Counted from the stretch's first letter, positions 17,239 to 25,990 are shown. The stretch: 36,523 nt of DNA from an uncultured Pseudovibrio sp. (GCA_947502585.1 CANNAV010000027.1:1-36523); one strand, 5' to 3'. Notes: generated by a model from the letters alone, not told the origin. Program-made: numbers and translations.

Positions 17239-18468
17239 CTAGTTTGTCTCCGGTTCGCTTTGCAGGGACTTTTCAAAAGCGGCGAGCGTCATTTTCGGGT
17301 GCTTCAGCTTCTTTGAAATTTCGATGGAAATTCGGTCACCGACACGGCCCATCAGGCCCTCTGTTAACGCCACTCCCCCACACTTCACCTGAACAGGGTC
17401 ACGTGGGCCGGTATCAAACAGCAATGTCTGACCAACTTCCAGATTCAACACCCGCTGGAGCGGGATGGTATTTTCGTAAAGAACAGCATCAACATGCACT
17501 TCTGAAGAATAAACTTCAGTGGCAAGGTGTTCTTCCCAAATAGAGTCACGCCCGAACTTCTCACCCATAAACATCTGCAGGAGCAGGTCACGGATTGGCT
17601 CAAGGGTTGCATAAGGCAGCACAATTTCAACTTTGCCACCACGATCCTCCATATCAATGCGCAACTCAACCATAATGGCAGCATTCGCAGGGCGGGAAAT
17701 AGCGGCAAACCGTGGGTTCGTTTCCAATCGCTCAAGCAAGAAGCTCACAGGGGACAACGGCCCAAAAGCCTGTTCCGCATCCAGCAGGATAATCTCGATC
17801 ATCCTGCGCACCAGATTGCTTTCAATCGTGGTATACGGCCGCCCTTCAACGCGCGTTGGTGAAGATCCGCGTCCCCCGCCAAGCAACACATCGATGATAG
17901 AATAGATCAAAGAGCTCTCAACGGTAACAAGTCCAAAACCATCCCATTCCTTCGCCTTAAAAACACCGAGGATCGCCGGAAGTGGAATTGAGTTCAGATA
18001 ATCACCAAAACGCACATTGGTCATGCTGTCCAAAGAGACCTCAACATTATCCGATGTAAAATTACGCAGAGAAGTTGTTGTGAGACGCACAAGACGATCA
18101 AAAACGATCTCCAGCATCGGCAAGCGCTCGTAAGACACCATCGCCGAGTTGATCAGCGCACGAATACCGCCTTCATCACCAGCCAGAGAACCATCCAGTG
18201 CAAAGCCCAGCAGGTTGTCGATTTCTTCCTGATTAAGGATACGATCCGCACCACGAGATGCACTCTCAAGATCCGGCTCGCTGTCATCAATCATCGCAGC
18301 CCACTGAGCTGCAGCCTCCTCTCCGCCTTCTACACCCTGTTCCTGGAGTGCAGCCCCCCATGCCGCAGCCAGGTCTTCATTACTGTCCCCACCCTCACTT
18401 TCAGCAAGGGCGGTCTCCCAGGCATCATCCAGGCTTTCATTTTCAGGGAAACTATCGGTATCTGACAT
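17239..18468 (-). CDS. fliM: Flagellar switch protein FliM with an extended N-terminus
   Basis: This 409-residue protein contains the FliM core. ILNQEEIDNLLGF is near 77-89, the middle CheC-like domain has MLEIVFDRLVRLTTTSLRNF, and the C-terminal SpoA domain has the run LQRVLNLEVGQTLLFD. FliM forms the C-ring with FliG and FliN and receives CheY-P. The EIDNLL motif, normally within the first ~12 residues, is displaced by an acidic 75-residue extension. That extension carries three tryptophan-containing repeats at W17, W37 and W56 (LDDAWETAL, LAAAWGAAL, AAAQWAAMI). fliL precedes it by 11 nt and the DUF6468-like gene abuts it. Confidence 0.96.
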   Translation of the reverse strand: MSDTDSFPENESLDDAWETALAESEGGDSNEDLAAAWGAALQEQGVEGGEEAAAQWAAMIDDSEPDLESASRGADRILNQEEIDNLLGFALDGSLAGDEGGIRALINSAMVSYERLPMLEIVFDRLVRLTTTSLRNFTSDNVEVSLDSMTNVRFGDYLNSIPLPAILGVFKAKEWDGFGLVTVESSLIYSIIDVLLGGGRGSSPTRVEGRPYTTIESNLVRRMIEIILLDAEQAFGPLSPVSFLLERLETNPRFAAISRPANAAIMVELRIDMEDRGGKVEIVLPYATLEPIRDLLLQMFMGEKFGRDSIWEEHLATEVYSSEVHVDAVLYENTIPLQRVLNLEVGQTLLFDTGPRDPVQVKCGGVALTEGLMGRVGDRISIEISKKLKHPKMTLAAFEKSLQSEPETN

Positions 18469-18479
18469 ATGCCTCTCCC

Positions 18480-18977
18480 CTACTGAATCAGGATCTCTTT
18501 AAAGAGAACCCCCTCAACCCTGGCCGGATAGATTGCAGAGTTGATACGACGCAGGAGTTGCTCCTTCAAACGGAACAAACCAGCAGATCCTTCAAGATCA
18601 GAAGGGCGCAACTCGCGCAGATACATCTGGAAGGCATCAAGAATGCGCGGAAGATAAGGCTCCACCTGAGAAACCATGCGATCATTTTCAACTTCGAGCG
18701 CGATGCGGACTTTCAGGTAGGTCATACGACCCTGAGTAGCAAGGTTTACCGTCATTTCTGGCAGATCGTAAAAAACGACAGGCTGGACTTCAATCTGCTC
18801 AACAGTGCCATCCGCTTTTTTAACGGTGGCTTTGTCACCCGGGCCAATCCAGCCCATCACATATAGACCTCCCACACCAAGGATTAACAGCAAGGCGCCG
18901 GCAATCGCTCCGATAACGCTTTTGCGTTTGTCGGTTTTACCCTCATCCTCCGTATCTTGCAGTTCCGCATCTGCCAT
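18480..18977 (-). CDS. fliL: Flagellar basal body-associated protein FliL
   Basis: This 165-residue protein has a short acidic cytoplasmic N-terminus, one membrane helix (about 20-43) and the periplasmic FliL domain with FYDLPEMTVNLATQGR and LKVRIALEVEN. FliL surrounds the stator units and supports torque. The ATG at 18977 gives the family length; two earlier in-frame starts lack ribosome sites. It is the first gene of fliL-fliM-DUF6468-motE-TPR, transcribed away from flgF. Confidence 0.94.
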   Translation of the reverse strand: MADAELQDTEDEGKTDKRKSVIGAIAGALLLILGVGGLYVMGWIGPGDKATVKKADGTVEQIEVQPVVFYDLPEMTVNLATQGRMTYLKVRIALEVENDRMVSQVEPYLPRILDAFQMYLRELRPSDLEGSAGLFRLKEQLLRRINSAIYPARVEGVLFKEILIQ

Positions 18978-19184
18978 TTTTGCGTCCCGGTGCATCGCAA
19001 TCAAAGGTTTAATAACCGTTAACACAACGTAATTCGTTAACACTGATTATCAAATAGTTAATACACCATTACTAAGCATTTTTTGCCCACTAGGAAATTG
19101 AAGTAGGCATATTTGATCAGGTACTTAACAGATATTTTGCGCATATCTCCTCTAAAACAGCAGAATTCAGCCAAAGTCTCAAAC

Positions 19185-19200
19185 TGGCACAACTCCTGCT
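19185..19200 (+). promoter_or_regulatory. Sigma-54 type promoter upstream of flgF
   Basis: TGGCACAACTCCTGCT keeps the GG-N10-GC spacing and matches the -24 half TGGCAC exactly; the -12 half is CTGC instead of TTGC. It would start transcription about 45 nt before the flgF ATG (19256). Confidence 0.65.
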
Positions 19201-19255
19201 TGAGCCTTAGAGCTACGGAACCGGGAAGACCCGTTGCAATGCTGGGGAGCATAAA

Positions 19256-19996
19256 ATGGAAAACGCACAACTGATCGGACTGTCACGTCAAAGTGCCCTT
19301 CGTCAGAACCTCGATGTAGTGGCCAACAATCTGGCTAACGTCAATACGACGGGCTACAAGGCTCAAAGGCTCATATTTGAAGAATTATTGATGCCAACCG
19401 CGCAGGCGACTGAATTTCAGCGCCCGGATCGCTCTTTGTCCTTTACGCAGGATGTAGGGACAGCAACAGTTCTTACACAGGGCTCAATTCAGCTGACAGG
19501 CAACCCGCTCGACCTGGCGATTGACGGCGATGGCTATCTGGCTGTTACAGACGCAAGCGGTGAGCAGCTCTACACCCGCGCTGGCAGCCTGACGATTGAT
19601 CCGGAAGGAACGCTCATTACAGATGCCGGCCTGCCAGTTCTGGCAGGTGGCGCACCAATCCAGATAAATCCGGAAGATGGTGAAATCACCATCACCAGAG
19701 AAGGCGTGATTTCTACCCCGCAGGCACAGCTTGGCCGTTTGGATGTTTACACCTTCGACAACCGCCAGGAGCTCATACACATTGGCGCAAACCTGTTCTC
19801 CGGCCTGAACCCGATCCCGGCAAATAACCCGGGTGTCATCCAGGGAGCCCTTGAAGGCTCCAATGTGGAAGGCATTCAGGAAATTTCCCGCATGATTGAA
19901 ATCACCCGTCAATACACAAGCGTGTCCAAGATGATGTCTCAGCGCGACGAACTTCGTCAGCGCTCCATCCGCGAACTTGGATCAGTTGAAGCTTAA
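19256..19996 (+). CDS. flgF: Flagellar proximal rod protein FlgF
   Basis: This 246-residue protein has the rod N-terminal signature with LDVVANNLANVNTTGYKAQR, the central DLAIDGDGYLAV unit shared with FlgG and FlgE, and the C-terminal helix ISRMIEITRQYTSVSKMM. It is a rod protein exported by the flagellar system. GGGGAG lies before the ATG at 19256. flgG follows after 11 nt, giving flgF-flgG-flgA-flgH. Confidence 0.96.
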   Translation: MENAQLIGLSRQSALRQNLDVVANNLANVNTTGYKAQRLIFEELLMPTAQATEFQRPDRSLSFTQDVGTATVLTQGSIQLTGNPLDLAIDGDGYLAVTDASGEQLYTRAGSLTIDPEGTLITDAGLPVLAGGAPIQINPEDGEITITREGVISTPQAQLGRLDVYTFDNRQELIHIGANLFSGLNPIPANNPGVIQGALEGSNVEGIQEISRMIEITRQYTSVSKMMSQRDELRQRSIRELGSVEA

Positions 19997-20007
19997 GGAA
20001 CAGCCCA

Positions 20008-20790
20008 ATGAAAGCCCTTCACATCGCCGCAACCGGCATGAAAGCTCAGGAACTGAACGTCGAGGTCATTTCTAACAACGTAGCCAACATGAGCACCACC
20101 GGCTACAAGCGCCAGCGTGCAGATTTTCAGGACCTGCTCTACGAAAACCAGCGCCGCATGGGTACCCAGACATCAGATGCAGGCACGATTGTTCCAAACG
20201 GCGTGCAAATCGGCTCAGGCGTACGCACAGCCGCAACGACGCGCATCATGTCTCCAGGTTCCCTCACCCCGACAGGCAACGAATACGACATAACAATCCG
20301 TGGCGAAGGCTTCTTCCAGATCCAGCGCCCGGACGGTACAATCGGCTTCACCCGCGACGGTTCCTTCGCACGGTCACAAACCGGAGAGCTCGTAACCAAC
20401 GACGGGTATACAGTTCTGCCAGGCATAACAATTCCGGACAACGCGCGCGATCTGACAATCAACGTTCAGGGTGTGGTTCAGGCTGTCGACGACGACGATC
20501 AGATCGTGAACCTGGGCCAGCTTGAAATTGCCCGCTTCACAAACAAAGCAGGCCTTGAGGCAATCGGCGACAACCTCTTCCTGGAAACACCGGCAAGCGG
20601 TCCACCGCAGACCGACAACCCAGGCAACGATGGCTTTGGCGACATCCTTCAGAACCATCTTGAATCATCCAACGTCGATGCTGTGACAGAGCTTTCCAAT
20701 CTGATCTCAGCTCAACGCGCCTACGAGATGAACTCCAAGATCATTAAAGCTGCCGATGAAATGTACTCCACCACAACAAATCTTCGCTAA
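20008..20790 (+). CDS. flgG: Flagellar distal rod protein FlgG
   Basis: This 260-residue protein is a standard-length FlgG. It starts MKALHIAATGMKAQELNVEV, has SNNVANMSTTGYKRQRADFQ, the central ITIRGEGFFQIQRPDG, and the C-terminal SNLISAQRAYEMNSKIIKAA. FlgG builds the distal rod inside the L and P rings. It lies 11 nt after flgF and 12 nt before flgA. Confidence 0.98.
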   Translation: MKALHIAATGMKAQELNVEVISNNVANMSTTGYKRQRADFQDLLYENQRRMGTQTSDAGTIVPNGVQIGSGVRTAATTRIMSPGSLTPTGNEYDITIRGEGFFQIQRPDGTIGFTRDGSFARSQTGELVTNDGYTVLPGITIPDNARDLTINVQGVVQAVDDDDQIVNLGQLEIARFTNKAGLEAIGDNLFLETPASGPPQTDNPGNDGFGDILQNHLESSNVDAVTELSNLISAQRAYEMNSKIIKAADEMYSTTTNLR

Positions 20791-20802
20791 GGAGCTGAGT
20801 TG

Positions 20803-21771
20803 ATGAGAAAGTTGGCAACCACATTTACCGCAGGGCTTATGGCGCTGACAGCCAGCAGCGCATTTTCCGCCTCAACCCTGCGTCCGGCGATCAATGTGAC
20901 CGGACCAGTTGTTACCATTGGTGACTTCTACACGGAAGCGGGGGAGCTGGCCCAGACACCAATTTTTCGCAGCCCCGACCTCGGCACCACCGGCAACGTT
21001 TCGGCGCTGACCATCGCACGGCAGGCACAAGCCGCTGGCTTTATTCAGGCCAGAACCAACGGCCTGGCCACTGTAAGCGTACACCGTCTGTCCATCCCGG
21101 TAGATGAAGCACTCATCTCAGACATTCTGCGCAACGCATTTGCAGAGCGCGCAAGTGTGCAACCGGAAGAGATTGAGATCTCGTACCAATCTCCACTTCC
21201 GGTAAACATGCATGCAGACGCCAACTCCATTTCTCCGCTCACCATCGGACACATCAACTGGACCCGGCGCACCGCACGCTTCAAAGCAATTCTGAAAGTC
21301 GTGCAGGAAGGCCGAAGCAAACCAATATCAGTCATTGGCAATGCAACCCAGATGGTGTCCATCACCACTCTGGCACGTAATCTGGAACGGGGCACCGTCA
21401 TCACAGCCAAAGACATTCGCGAGGAGCGCAAGCCATCCTACCGCTATGCAGGACGTGAGTTTCTTGCAGCAGCAGACCTTCTTGGAATGGAAATACGCCG
21501 TAACATGCGTTCGGGTTCGACCATCACCCGAGGGGATGTAAACGAACCTATCCTTGTCAGGCGTGGCGCTAAAGTGACCGTTATCTATAAAATTCCCGGC
21601 ATGAACATCACAACCCAGGGCAAAGCCAGGTCTGATGGCAGCAAAAATGACCTGATTGAGATTGTGAACCCGGTTTCAAAGAAATCGATCCTTGCTGAAG
21701 TCATCGGCAGAGATATCGCCGTCGTAACCACTGCTAAAACGCAGGTTGCAGCTATGTTGGAGAACCGTTGA
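20803..21771 (+). CDS. flgA: P-ring assembly chaperone FlgA
   Basis: This 322-residue protein has a Sec signal peptide (about 1-23, ending SAFSAS) and a C-terminal SAF-type FlgA domain (about 190-320) with ARNLERGTVITAKDIREER and RSGSTITRGDVNEPILVRRG. FlgA is a periplasmic chaperone for FlgI. It is longer than enterobacterial FlgA because of an extra N-terminal domain (about 25-185), as is common in alphaproteobacteria. GGAG (20791-20794) lies 8 nt before the ATG at 20803. It abuts flgH. Confidence 0.93.
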   Translation: MRKLATTFTAGLMALTASSAFSASTLRPAINVTGPVVTIGDFYTEAGELAQTPIFRSPDLGTTGNVSALTIARQAQAAGFIQARTNGLATVSVHRLSIPVDEALISDILRNAFAERASVQPEEIEISYQSPLPVNMHADANSISPLTIGHINWTRRTARFKAILKVVQEGRSKPISVIGNATQMVSITTLARNLERGTVITAKDIREERKPSYRYAGREFLAAADLLGMEIRRNMRSGSTITRGDVNEPILVRRGAKVTVIYKIPGMNITTQGKARSDGSKNDLIEIVNPVSKKSILAEVIGRDIAVVTTAKTQVAAMLENR

Positions 21772-22532
21772 TGCCGGGAACATCTTCAGCAATCAGGATC
21801 AGGCAATATGCTGTGCTCGCAATTGGCCTGTTTACGCTCGTCGGCTGCGAGACCGCTGACAAACTCTCCAGAATTGGACAGGAACCTGCACTGACCGCGA
21901 TTCAGGACCCACGCACGCAGCCGGGATATCGCCCGGTTCAAATGCCAATGCCGACTAGGGAACTGGAGCGCTATAACGCAAATTCTCTTTGGCGCACCGG
22001 CAACCGGGCCTTTTTCCAGGACCAGCGGGCAAAACGTATAGGCGACATCGTAACAGTAAACGTCACCATCTCTGACAAAGCAGCCTTCGAGAACACCTCA
22101 AAGAGCTCACGGAGTGATGAAAAGGACACTGGAGCAGGTGGTGCTCTTGGCAGCGCGATTGACACATTAGTACTCCCATCGGGAACCTCAGCAGATGCTA
22201 TAGCGTCTATCAACAGCTCCGACGACTTTGAGGGAACGGGGTCTATCGACCGCACAGAAAGCCTTAAGACCACTGTCGCAGCGGTCGTGACACAGGTGCT
22301 CCCTAACTCCAACCTCGTCATTGAGGGCCGTCAGGAAGTACGCGTGAACCACGAGGTGCGCGAACTGATCGTAGCTGGCGTTGTTCGCCCGCAGGACATT
22401 GCATCCGACAACACGGTCGAGAGCACCAAGATCGCAGAGGCGCGCATAGGCTACGGTGGGCGCGGCCAGATCTCCATAGCTCAGCAACCACGATACGGCA
22501 GTCAGGTGCTGGACATCGTGCTTCCGTTCTAA
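21771..22532 (+). CDS. flgH: Flagellar L-ring lipoprotein FlgH
   Basis: This 253-residue lipoprotein has the lipobox LVGC with Cys26 and the FlgH core: NSLWRTGNRAFFQDQRAKRI, then GDIVTVNVTISDKA, LPNSNLVIEGRQEVRVNHEV and the C-terminal GYGGRGQIS. It forms the L ring in the outer membrane. The ATG at 21771 shares its A with the flgA stop (TGATG) and has GGAG 8 nt upstream. It ends the flgF-G-A-H operon before a hairpin. Confidence 0.96.
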   Translation: MPGTSSAIRIRQYAVLAIGLFTLVGCETADKLSRIGQEPALTAIQDPRTQPGYRPVQMPMPTRELERYNANSLWRTGNRAFFQDQRAKRIGDIVTVNVTISDKAAFENTSKSSRSDEKDTGAGGALGSAIDTLVLPSGTSADAIASINSSDDFEGTGSIDRTESLKTTVAAVVTQVLPNSNLVIEGRQEVRVNHEVRELIVAGVVRPQDIASDNTVESTKIAEARIGYGGRGQISIAQQPRYGSQVLDIVLPF

Positions 22533-22602
22533 CATCACAGAACCTGGAACCGCTTAATAAGCTCCCCGGCTTGAGCGGTACATAAAGCGGGCCCGGTAAA
22601 AT

Positions 22603-22630
22603 GCTCCCCGGCATGCCGGGCTCGTTTTCT
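22603..22630 (+). terminator. Probable terminator after flgH
   Basis: A 14-bp perfect palindrome (CCCGGCATGCCGGG, 22607-22620) is followed by CTCGTTTTCTTT. It lies ~75 nt after the flgH stop and may also stop dksA transcription from the other side. Confidence 0.6.
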
Positions 22631-22784
22631 TTCGTGCGCCGGGATGCGGTAGCCGACATAAGACCAAAACAAAACAAGGGAGGCACAGCAAAGCCGTGCT
22701 TCCCCCGTAAAGTCCCGGTTCAAGTAATAGTGCCTGTAAATTCAGGACCACAGCCTGAAAAGTGATATCCTGTCTCCCTAAGGA

Positions 22785-23201
22785 TCAGTCATCCCGATAA
22801 ATTTTCTCGCGCCGCTCATGAGCCTCCTGGGCTTCGATAGAAAGCGTCGCGATAGGTCGCGCATCCAAACGACGTACAGAGATTGGTTCGCCAGTCTCCT
22901 CGCAGTAGCCGTAAGTTTTGTCTTCAATGCGAGCAAGAGCAGAGTCAATTTTGGAAATCAACTTTCTTTGCCGGTCACGTGCACGTAACTCAATCGACCT
23001 ATCGGTTTCAGAAGAAGCACGGTCAGCCAGGTCCGGGTGATTTGTGCTTTCTTCCTGAAGCGCAGCAAGGGTCTCCTTGCTCTCTTTCAAAATATCTTCC
23101 TTCCACGCAAGCAGCTTTCTACGAAAGTACTCGCGCTGTTGGTCGTTCATGAATGGTTCATCCTGTGATGGACTATAATCAATTGCGACATCAACTGCCA
23201 T
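22785..23201 (-). CDS. dksA: DksA-family RNA polymerase-binding regulator (single-cysteine type)
   Basis: This 138-residue protein has the DksA coiled coil with the tip motif DLADRASSETDRSIELRARD, in which Asp57, Asp60 and Ala62 match the residues needed at the polymerase secondary channel. Its C-terminal domain (YGYCEETGEPISVRRLDARP) keeps only Cys100 of the four zinc ligands, like the functional single-cysteine DksA of Rhodobacter sphaeroides. DksA works with ppGpp to adjust transcription, including flagellar and ribosomal promoters. GGAG precedes the ATG at 23201. It lies on the minus strand, downstream of fliX but with its own promoter-like sequence. Confidence 0.95.
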   Translation of the reverse strand: MAVDVAIDYSPSQDEPFMNDQQREYFRRKLLAWKEDILKESKETLAALQEESTNHPDLADRASSETDRSIELRARDRQRKLISKIDSALARIEDKTYGYCEETGEPISVRRLDARPIATLSIEAQEAHERREKIYRDD

Positions 23202-23233
23202 CTGTAACTCCGCCTAATTATCTGGGCGGCTGG

Positions 23234-23262
23234 AATATAGCGACAGGAACCTTAAACAACAA
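23234..23262 (-). promoter_or_regulatory. Possible sigma-70 type promoter of dksA
   Basis: On the minus strand TTGTTG (23262-23257) and TATATT (23239-23234) are 17 nt apart, about 30 nt upstream of the dksA ATG. The -10 matches 5 of 6 consensus bases and the -35 only 3 of 6. Confidence 0.4.
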
Positions 23263-23359
23263 TCTACTAAAAGTATGAAATTGTCCGAGAACGCAAGTAC
23301 TCATAGTGTTCAGCAACTTAGGCGGTTGGAAACTTCTGTTACCACCTTGAGAAGTCAGG

Positions 23360-23797
23360 CTATTCTACGTAGTGACCCAGCTTTGCAAGCTCTATCCTTG
23401 CACGCAGTTCAATATCCTCGATCACTTTGTCGAGACCGGGACTACCACTTTTGACCTGCATGGACAGGTTACCGACAAGTCGTTCCAGACGCTCTGGCTG
23501 CACTTTTCCCTGCAGCAAATCAATCCGCAGCGCATCCAGTTGATCCAGAAGTTTATTTCCATGCTGCATAGCGCGCTGCCTGTCATCGACCTGAACTTCC
23601 ATCTGTTGAAGAGCCAGCAAAGACTCCACGCCTTGCAGCGACGGCATCGAAACACCGGCCTGCGACGGTGCAACGCCGGAAGGCTCTTCTTCAACAGCAA
23701 ACGCACCCGCCTGCTCGCCCTCAGAACCTTTGCGGCGTTTGGTGCCCACTTTACTCGTGGAGTTCAGACCAGAAACCGGAGTGGTGCGTACAAGCAA
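23360..23797 (-). CDS. fliX: Flagellar assembly regulator FliX
   Basis: This 145-residue protein resembles FliX. It has a flexible basic N-terminus, SMPSLQGVESLLALQQMEVQ in the middle, and a helical C-terminus with LLDQLDALRIDLLQGKV and ending DIELRARIELAKLGHYVE. In Caulobacter FliX couples early basal body assembly to the sigma-54 activator FlbD. It is divergent from flgI, a sigma-54-type target. No ATG is available near the N-terminus; the TTG at 23797 follows GAGGG and is the best start. The only later Met would remove about 50 residues. Confidence 0.88.
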   Translation of the reverse strand: MLVRTTPVSGLNSTSKVGTKRRKGSEGEQAGAFAVEEEPSGVAPSQAGVSMPSLQGVESLLALQQMEVQVDDRQRAMQHGNKLLDQLDALRIDLLQGKVQPERLERLVGNLSMQVKSGSPGLDKVIEDIELRARIELAKLGHYVE

Positions 23798-23992
23798 GAC
23801 CTTACCCTCAGAGATATGGAACCGGACAAAAGCTCAGACCCGAACGGATTTGCCGGGCTGATCACCTGAAACTTTACCAAGCAGGCAACAATTGCCGCAC
23901 AAAAATTTACAGTGCTTTCAATATTATCCACCCTTACTAAAATTATTCTTTAATTTCAGTCGATTAAAAATTTACATACGCAGCACAGGAAC

Positions 23993-24008
23993 TGGCACAG
24001 AATTCGCT
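23993..24008 (+). promoter_or_regulatory. Sigma-54 type promoter upstream of flgI
   Basis: TGGCACAGAATTCGCT has a perfect TGGCAC -24 half and GG-N10-GC spacing (-12 half TCGC). Transcription would start near 24019, about 27 nt before the flgI ATG. Confidence 0.65.
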
Positions 24009-24045
24009 TATATCCAGCAAGTGTGAACTAAACAGCCAGGTACCA

Positions 24046-25164
24046 ATGCGCTTGCTTGCAAATTTACGTAGAATCGCCGCAGCGGCACTGATCGTCCTTA
24101 CAGGTGCGACCCTTCAGGGGAACGCAGCCTCAAGGATCAAGGACATTGCTGACTTTGAAGGCATTCGGGACAACCAGCTCATTGGGTACGGCCTTGTCGT
24201 TGGCCTTAACGGCACCGGCGATTCTCTCAATGCCTCACCCTTCACCCGGCAATCTTTGCAGGCGATGCTGGAGCGCCTTGGCGTTAACACCAACGAGGCG
24301 GACCTGAACACCAGGAACACCGCCGCCGTCATGGTGACTGCCAACCTGCCGCCGTTTTCAACACAGGGCACCCGCATAGACGTCACTGTGAGCGCTCTTG
24401 GCGATTCAAAAAACCTTCAGGGCGGAACCCTGCTGGTAACCCCGCTGATGGGCGCCGACGGTGAAGCCTATGCCATTGCGCAAGGCCCGGTGGCAATAGC
24501 CGGATTTGCCGCGCAGGGTGACGCAGCCTCCGTTGTTCGCGGCGTCCCGACATCCGGCCGCATTCCAAACGGTGGACTTGTCGAGCGCGAGCTTGAGTTC
24601 AAACTCTCCTCTTTGAGCACCATTCGTCTGGCCCTGCGCAACCCGGATCTGACCACATCCCGGCGCATCGCAGTTGCAATCAACGAGATGATCGGCCTGC
24701 CAACAGCAGAACCTCTGGACCCGGCGACAGTGCGCCTCATGCTGCCAAAGCAGTTCGATGGCAACATTGTTGACCTGATCACCGATATCGAACAACTGAT
24801 AGTTGAACCGGACCTGCCCGCGAAAATCGTGATTAATGAAAGCTCCGGCATCATCGTAATGGGCCAGCAGGTGAAAGTCTCCACCGTAGCTGTTGCTCAG
24901 GGCAATCTCACAGTCACCATCGCAGAATCACCTGAGGTGACTCAGCCGCTGCCATTTGCACAGGGCCAGACGGCTGTAGCCCCACGCTCTGATGTTCAGG
25001 TGAGTGAAAACAACAGCCAGCTGGCACTTGTCAATGGAACAATCACTCTCCAGCAGCTTGTTGACGGGCTGAACGCTCTTGGGATCAGCCCGAGAGACCT
25101 GATCGCCATCCTACAGGCCATCAAAGCCGCTGGCGCCCTTCAGGCGGAAATAGAGCTCCTGTGA
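24046..25164 (+). CDS. flgI: Flagellar P-ring protein FlgI
   Basis: This 372-residue protein has a signal peptide (about 1-28, ending GNAAS) and the FlgI hallmarks RIKDIADFEGIRDNQLIGYG, LVVGLNGTGDSLN and the C-terminal LNALGISPRDLIAILQAI. It polymerises around the rod in the peptidoglycan layer with the help of FlgA. It heads flgI-flgJ-flgN. Its stop overlaps the next start (TGATG). No motE lies beside it, unlike the flgI-motE-flgH order in rhizobia. Confidence 0.97.
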   Translation: MRLLANLRRIAAAALIVLTGATLQGNAASRIKDIADFEGIRDNQLIGYGLVVGLNGTGDSLNASPFTRQSLQAMLERLGVNTNEADLNTRNTAAVMVTANLPPFSTQGTRIDVTVSALGDSKNLQGGTLLVTPLMGADGEAYAIAQGPVAIAGFAAQGDAASVVRGVPTSGRIPNGGLVERELEFKLSSLSTIRLALRNPDLTTSRRIAVAINEMIGLPTAEPLDPATVRLMLPKQFDGNIVDLITDIEQLIVEPDLPAKIVINESSGIIVMGQQVKVSTVAVAQGNLTVTIAESPEVTQPLPFAQGQTAVAPRSDVQVSENNSQLALVNGTITLQQLVDGLNALGISPRDLIAILQAIKAAGALQAEIELL

Positions 25165-25493
25165 TGATACACCAAACACAACTGCCCTCACCTGCCCTGA
25201 CAAGCCCTGATGAGATGATCTCCGCCGCCAGCCAGGCTGGCAAATCCTCAGCGGCAAAAGACCCGCTGATGGAAAAGGCGACGGAATTTGAAAGTGTTTT
25301 CCTCAATGAGATGCTGAAAAACATGTTCACCGGCCTTGATGAAGGCGGAACCTATGGAAACGGTGAAGGCGCCGAAGCGTGGAAGTCCATGCTGATCAGT
25401 GAATACGCCAGCACAATGACGCAATCTGGCGGCATTGGTATTGCATCTTCAGTTCACTCGCAATTACTACAACTTCAAGAGAAGGCAGTATGA
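25164..25493 (+). CDS. flgJ: Rod-binding protein (FlgJ N-terminal domain only)
   Basis: This 109-residue protein matches only the rod-binding half of FlgJ. It has KATEFESVFLNEMLKNMFTG, then EGAEAWKSMLISEYASTM and GGIGIASSVHSQLL. The muramidase half of enterobacterial FlgJ is absent, as is usual in alphaproteobacteria, where a separate enzyme opens the cell wall. It is a rod cap or scaffold protein. The ATG at 25164 overlaps the flgI stop, and the gene overlaps flgN by 4 nt (ATGA). Confidence 0.9.
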   Translation: MIHQTQLPSPALTSPDEMISAASQAGKSSAAKDPLMEKATEFESVFLNEMLKNMFTGLDEGGTYGNGEGAEAWKSMLISEYASTMTQSGGIGIASSVHSQLLQLQEKAV

Positions 25494-25990
25494 CCAATCA
25501 GTACGACGCTGAAACTGTTATAAGTACCGTATCGTTTGAACAGGACCCCATCCAGACACAGATGCAGGCTGAGGTCTTTTGCGAAAGCTTTGAAACAGCA
25601 ATGGACAATCTGGTCCATATCATCGAAGCTGAAACGGAACTGTTGCGCAAAGGGCAAATTTCGGCACTGCCAACAGTAGCCCCTGGAAAACATGCAGCAA
25701 TCGAGTCCTATCTCTCCGGTATCCGCATTGCCAGAGCAAACGCCATCGCACTTGGTAATCTCGCTCCACTGTCCATTCAACGTATGCGCGAACGTCACGG
25801 CAACCTGCGGCCGGTTCTCCAAACCAACCTGCAAGTGGTCTCTACGGCACGTTCAGTAACAGATAACGTCATTGAAGCCGTCGCTAAAGCCGTTGGCTCC
25901 CAAATGAAAACAAAAAGTTATGGCGCAAACGGCGTTATGAGCTCACCTCAGAGATCCGCTCAGGGCATCGCTGTTAACCAAACTCTGTAA
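25490..25990 (+). CDS. flgN: FlgN-like export chaperone for hook-associated proteins
   Basis: This 166-residue protein is mostly helical and resembles FlgN-type chaperones. An N-terminal helix pair (about 25-60) contains FETAMDNLVHIIEAETELLR, the middle is AIESYLSGIRIARANAIALG, and the C-terminus is flexible with SYGANGVMSSPQRSAQG. FlgN binds FlgK and FlgL in the cytoplasm before export, and both are encoded in this window. It overlaps the rod-binding gene by 4 nt. The assignment is by helical layout and context as well as sequence. Confidence 0.78.
   Translation: MTNQYDAETVISTVSFEQDPIQTQMQAEVFCESFETAMDNLVHIIEAETELLRKGQISALPTVAPGKHAAIESYLSGIRIARANAIALGNLAPLSIQRMRERHGNLRPVLQTNLQVVSTARSVTDNVIEAVAKAVGSQMKTKSYGANGVMSSPQRSAQGIAVNQTL

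Noticed and set aside
19009..19061. Cluster of four TTAA words in the fliL-flgF gap
   Set aside because: The spacings are 6, 14 and 17 nt, so none makes a full CtrA site, although half-site binding upstream of fliL is possible.
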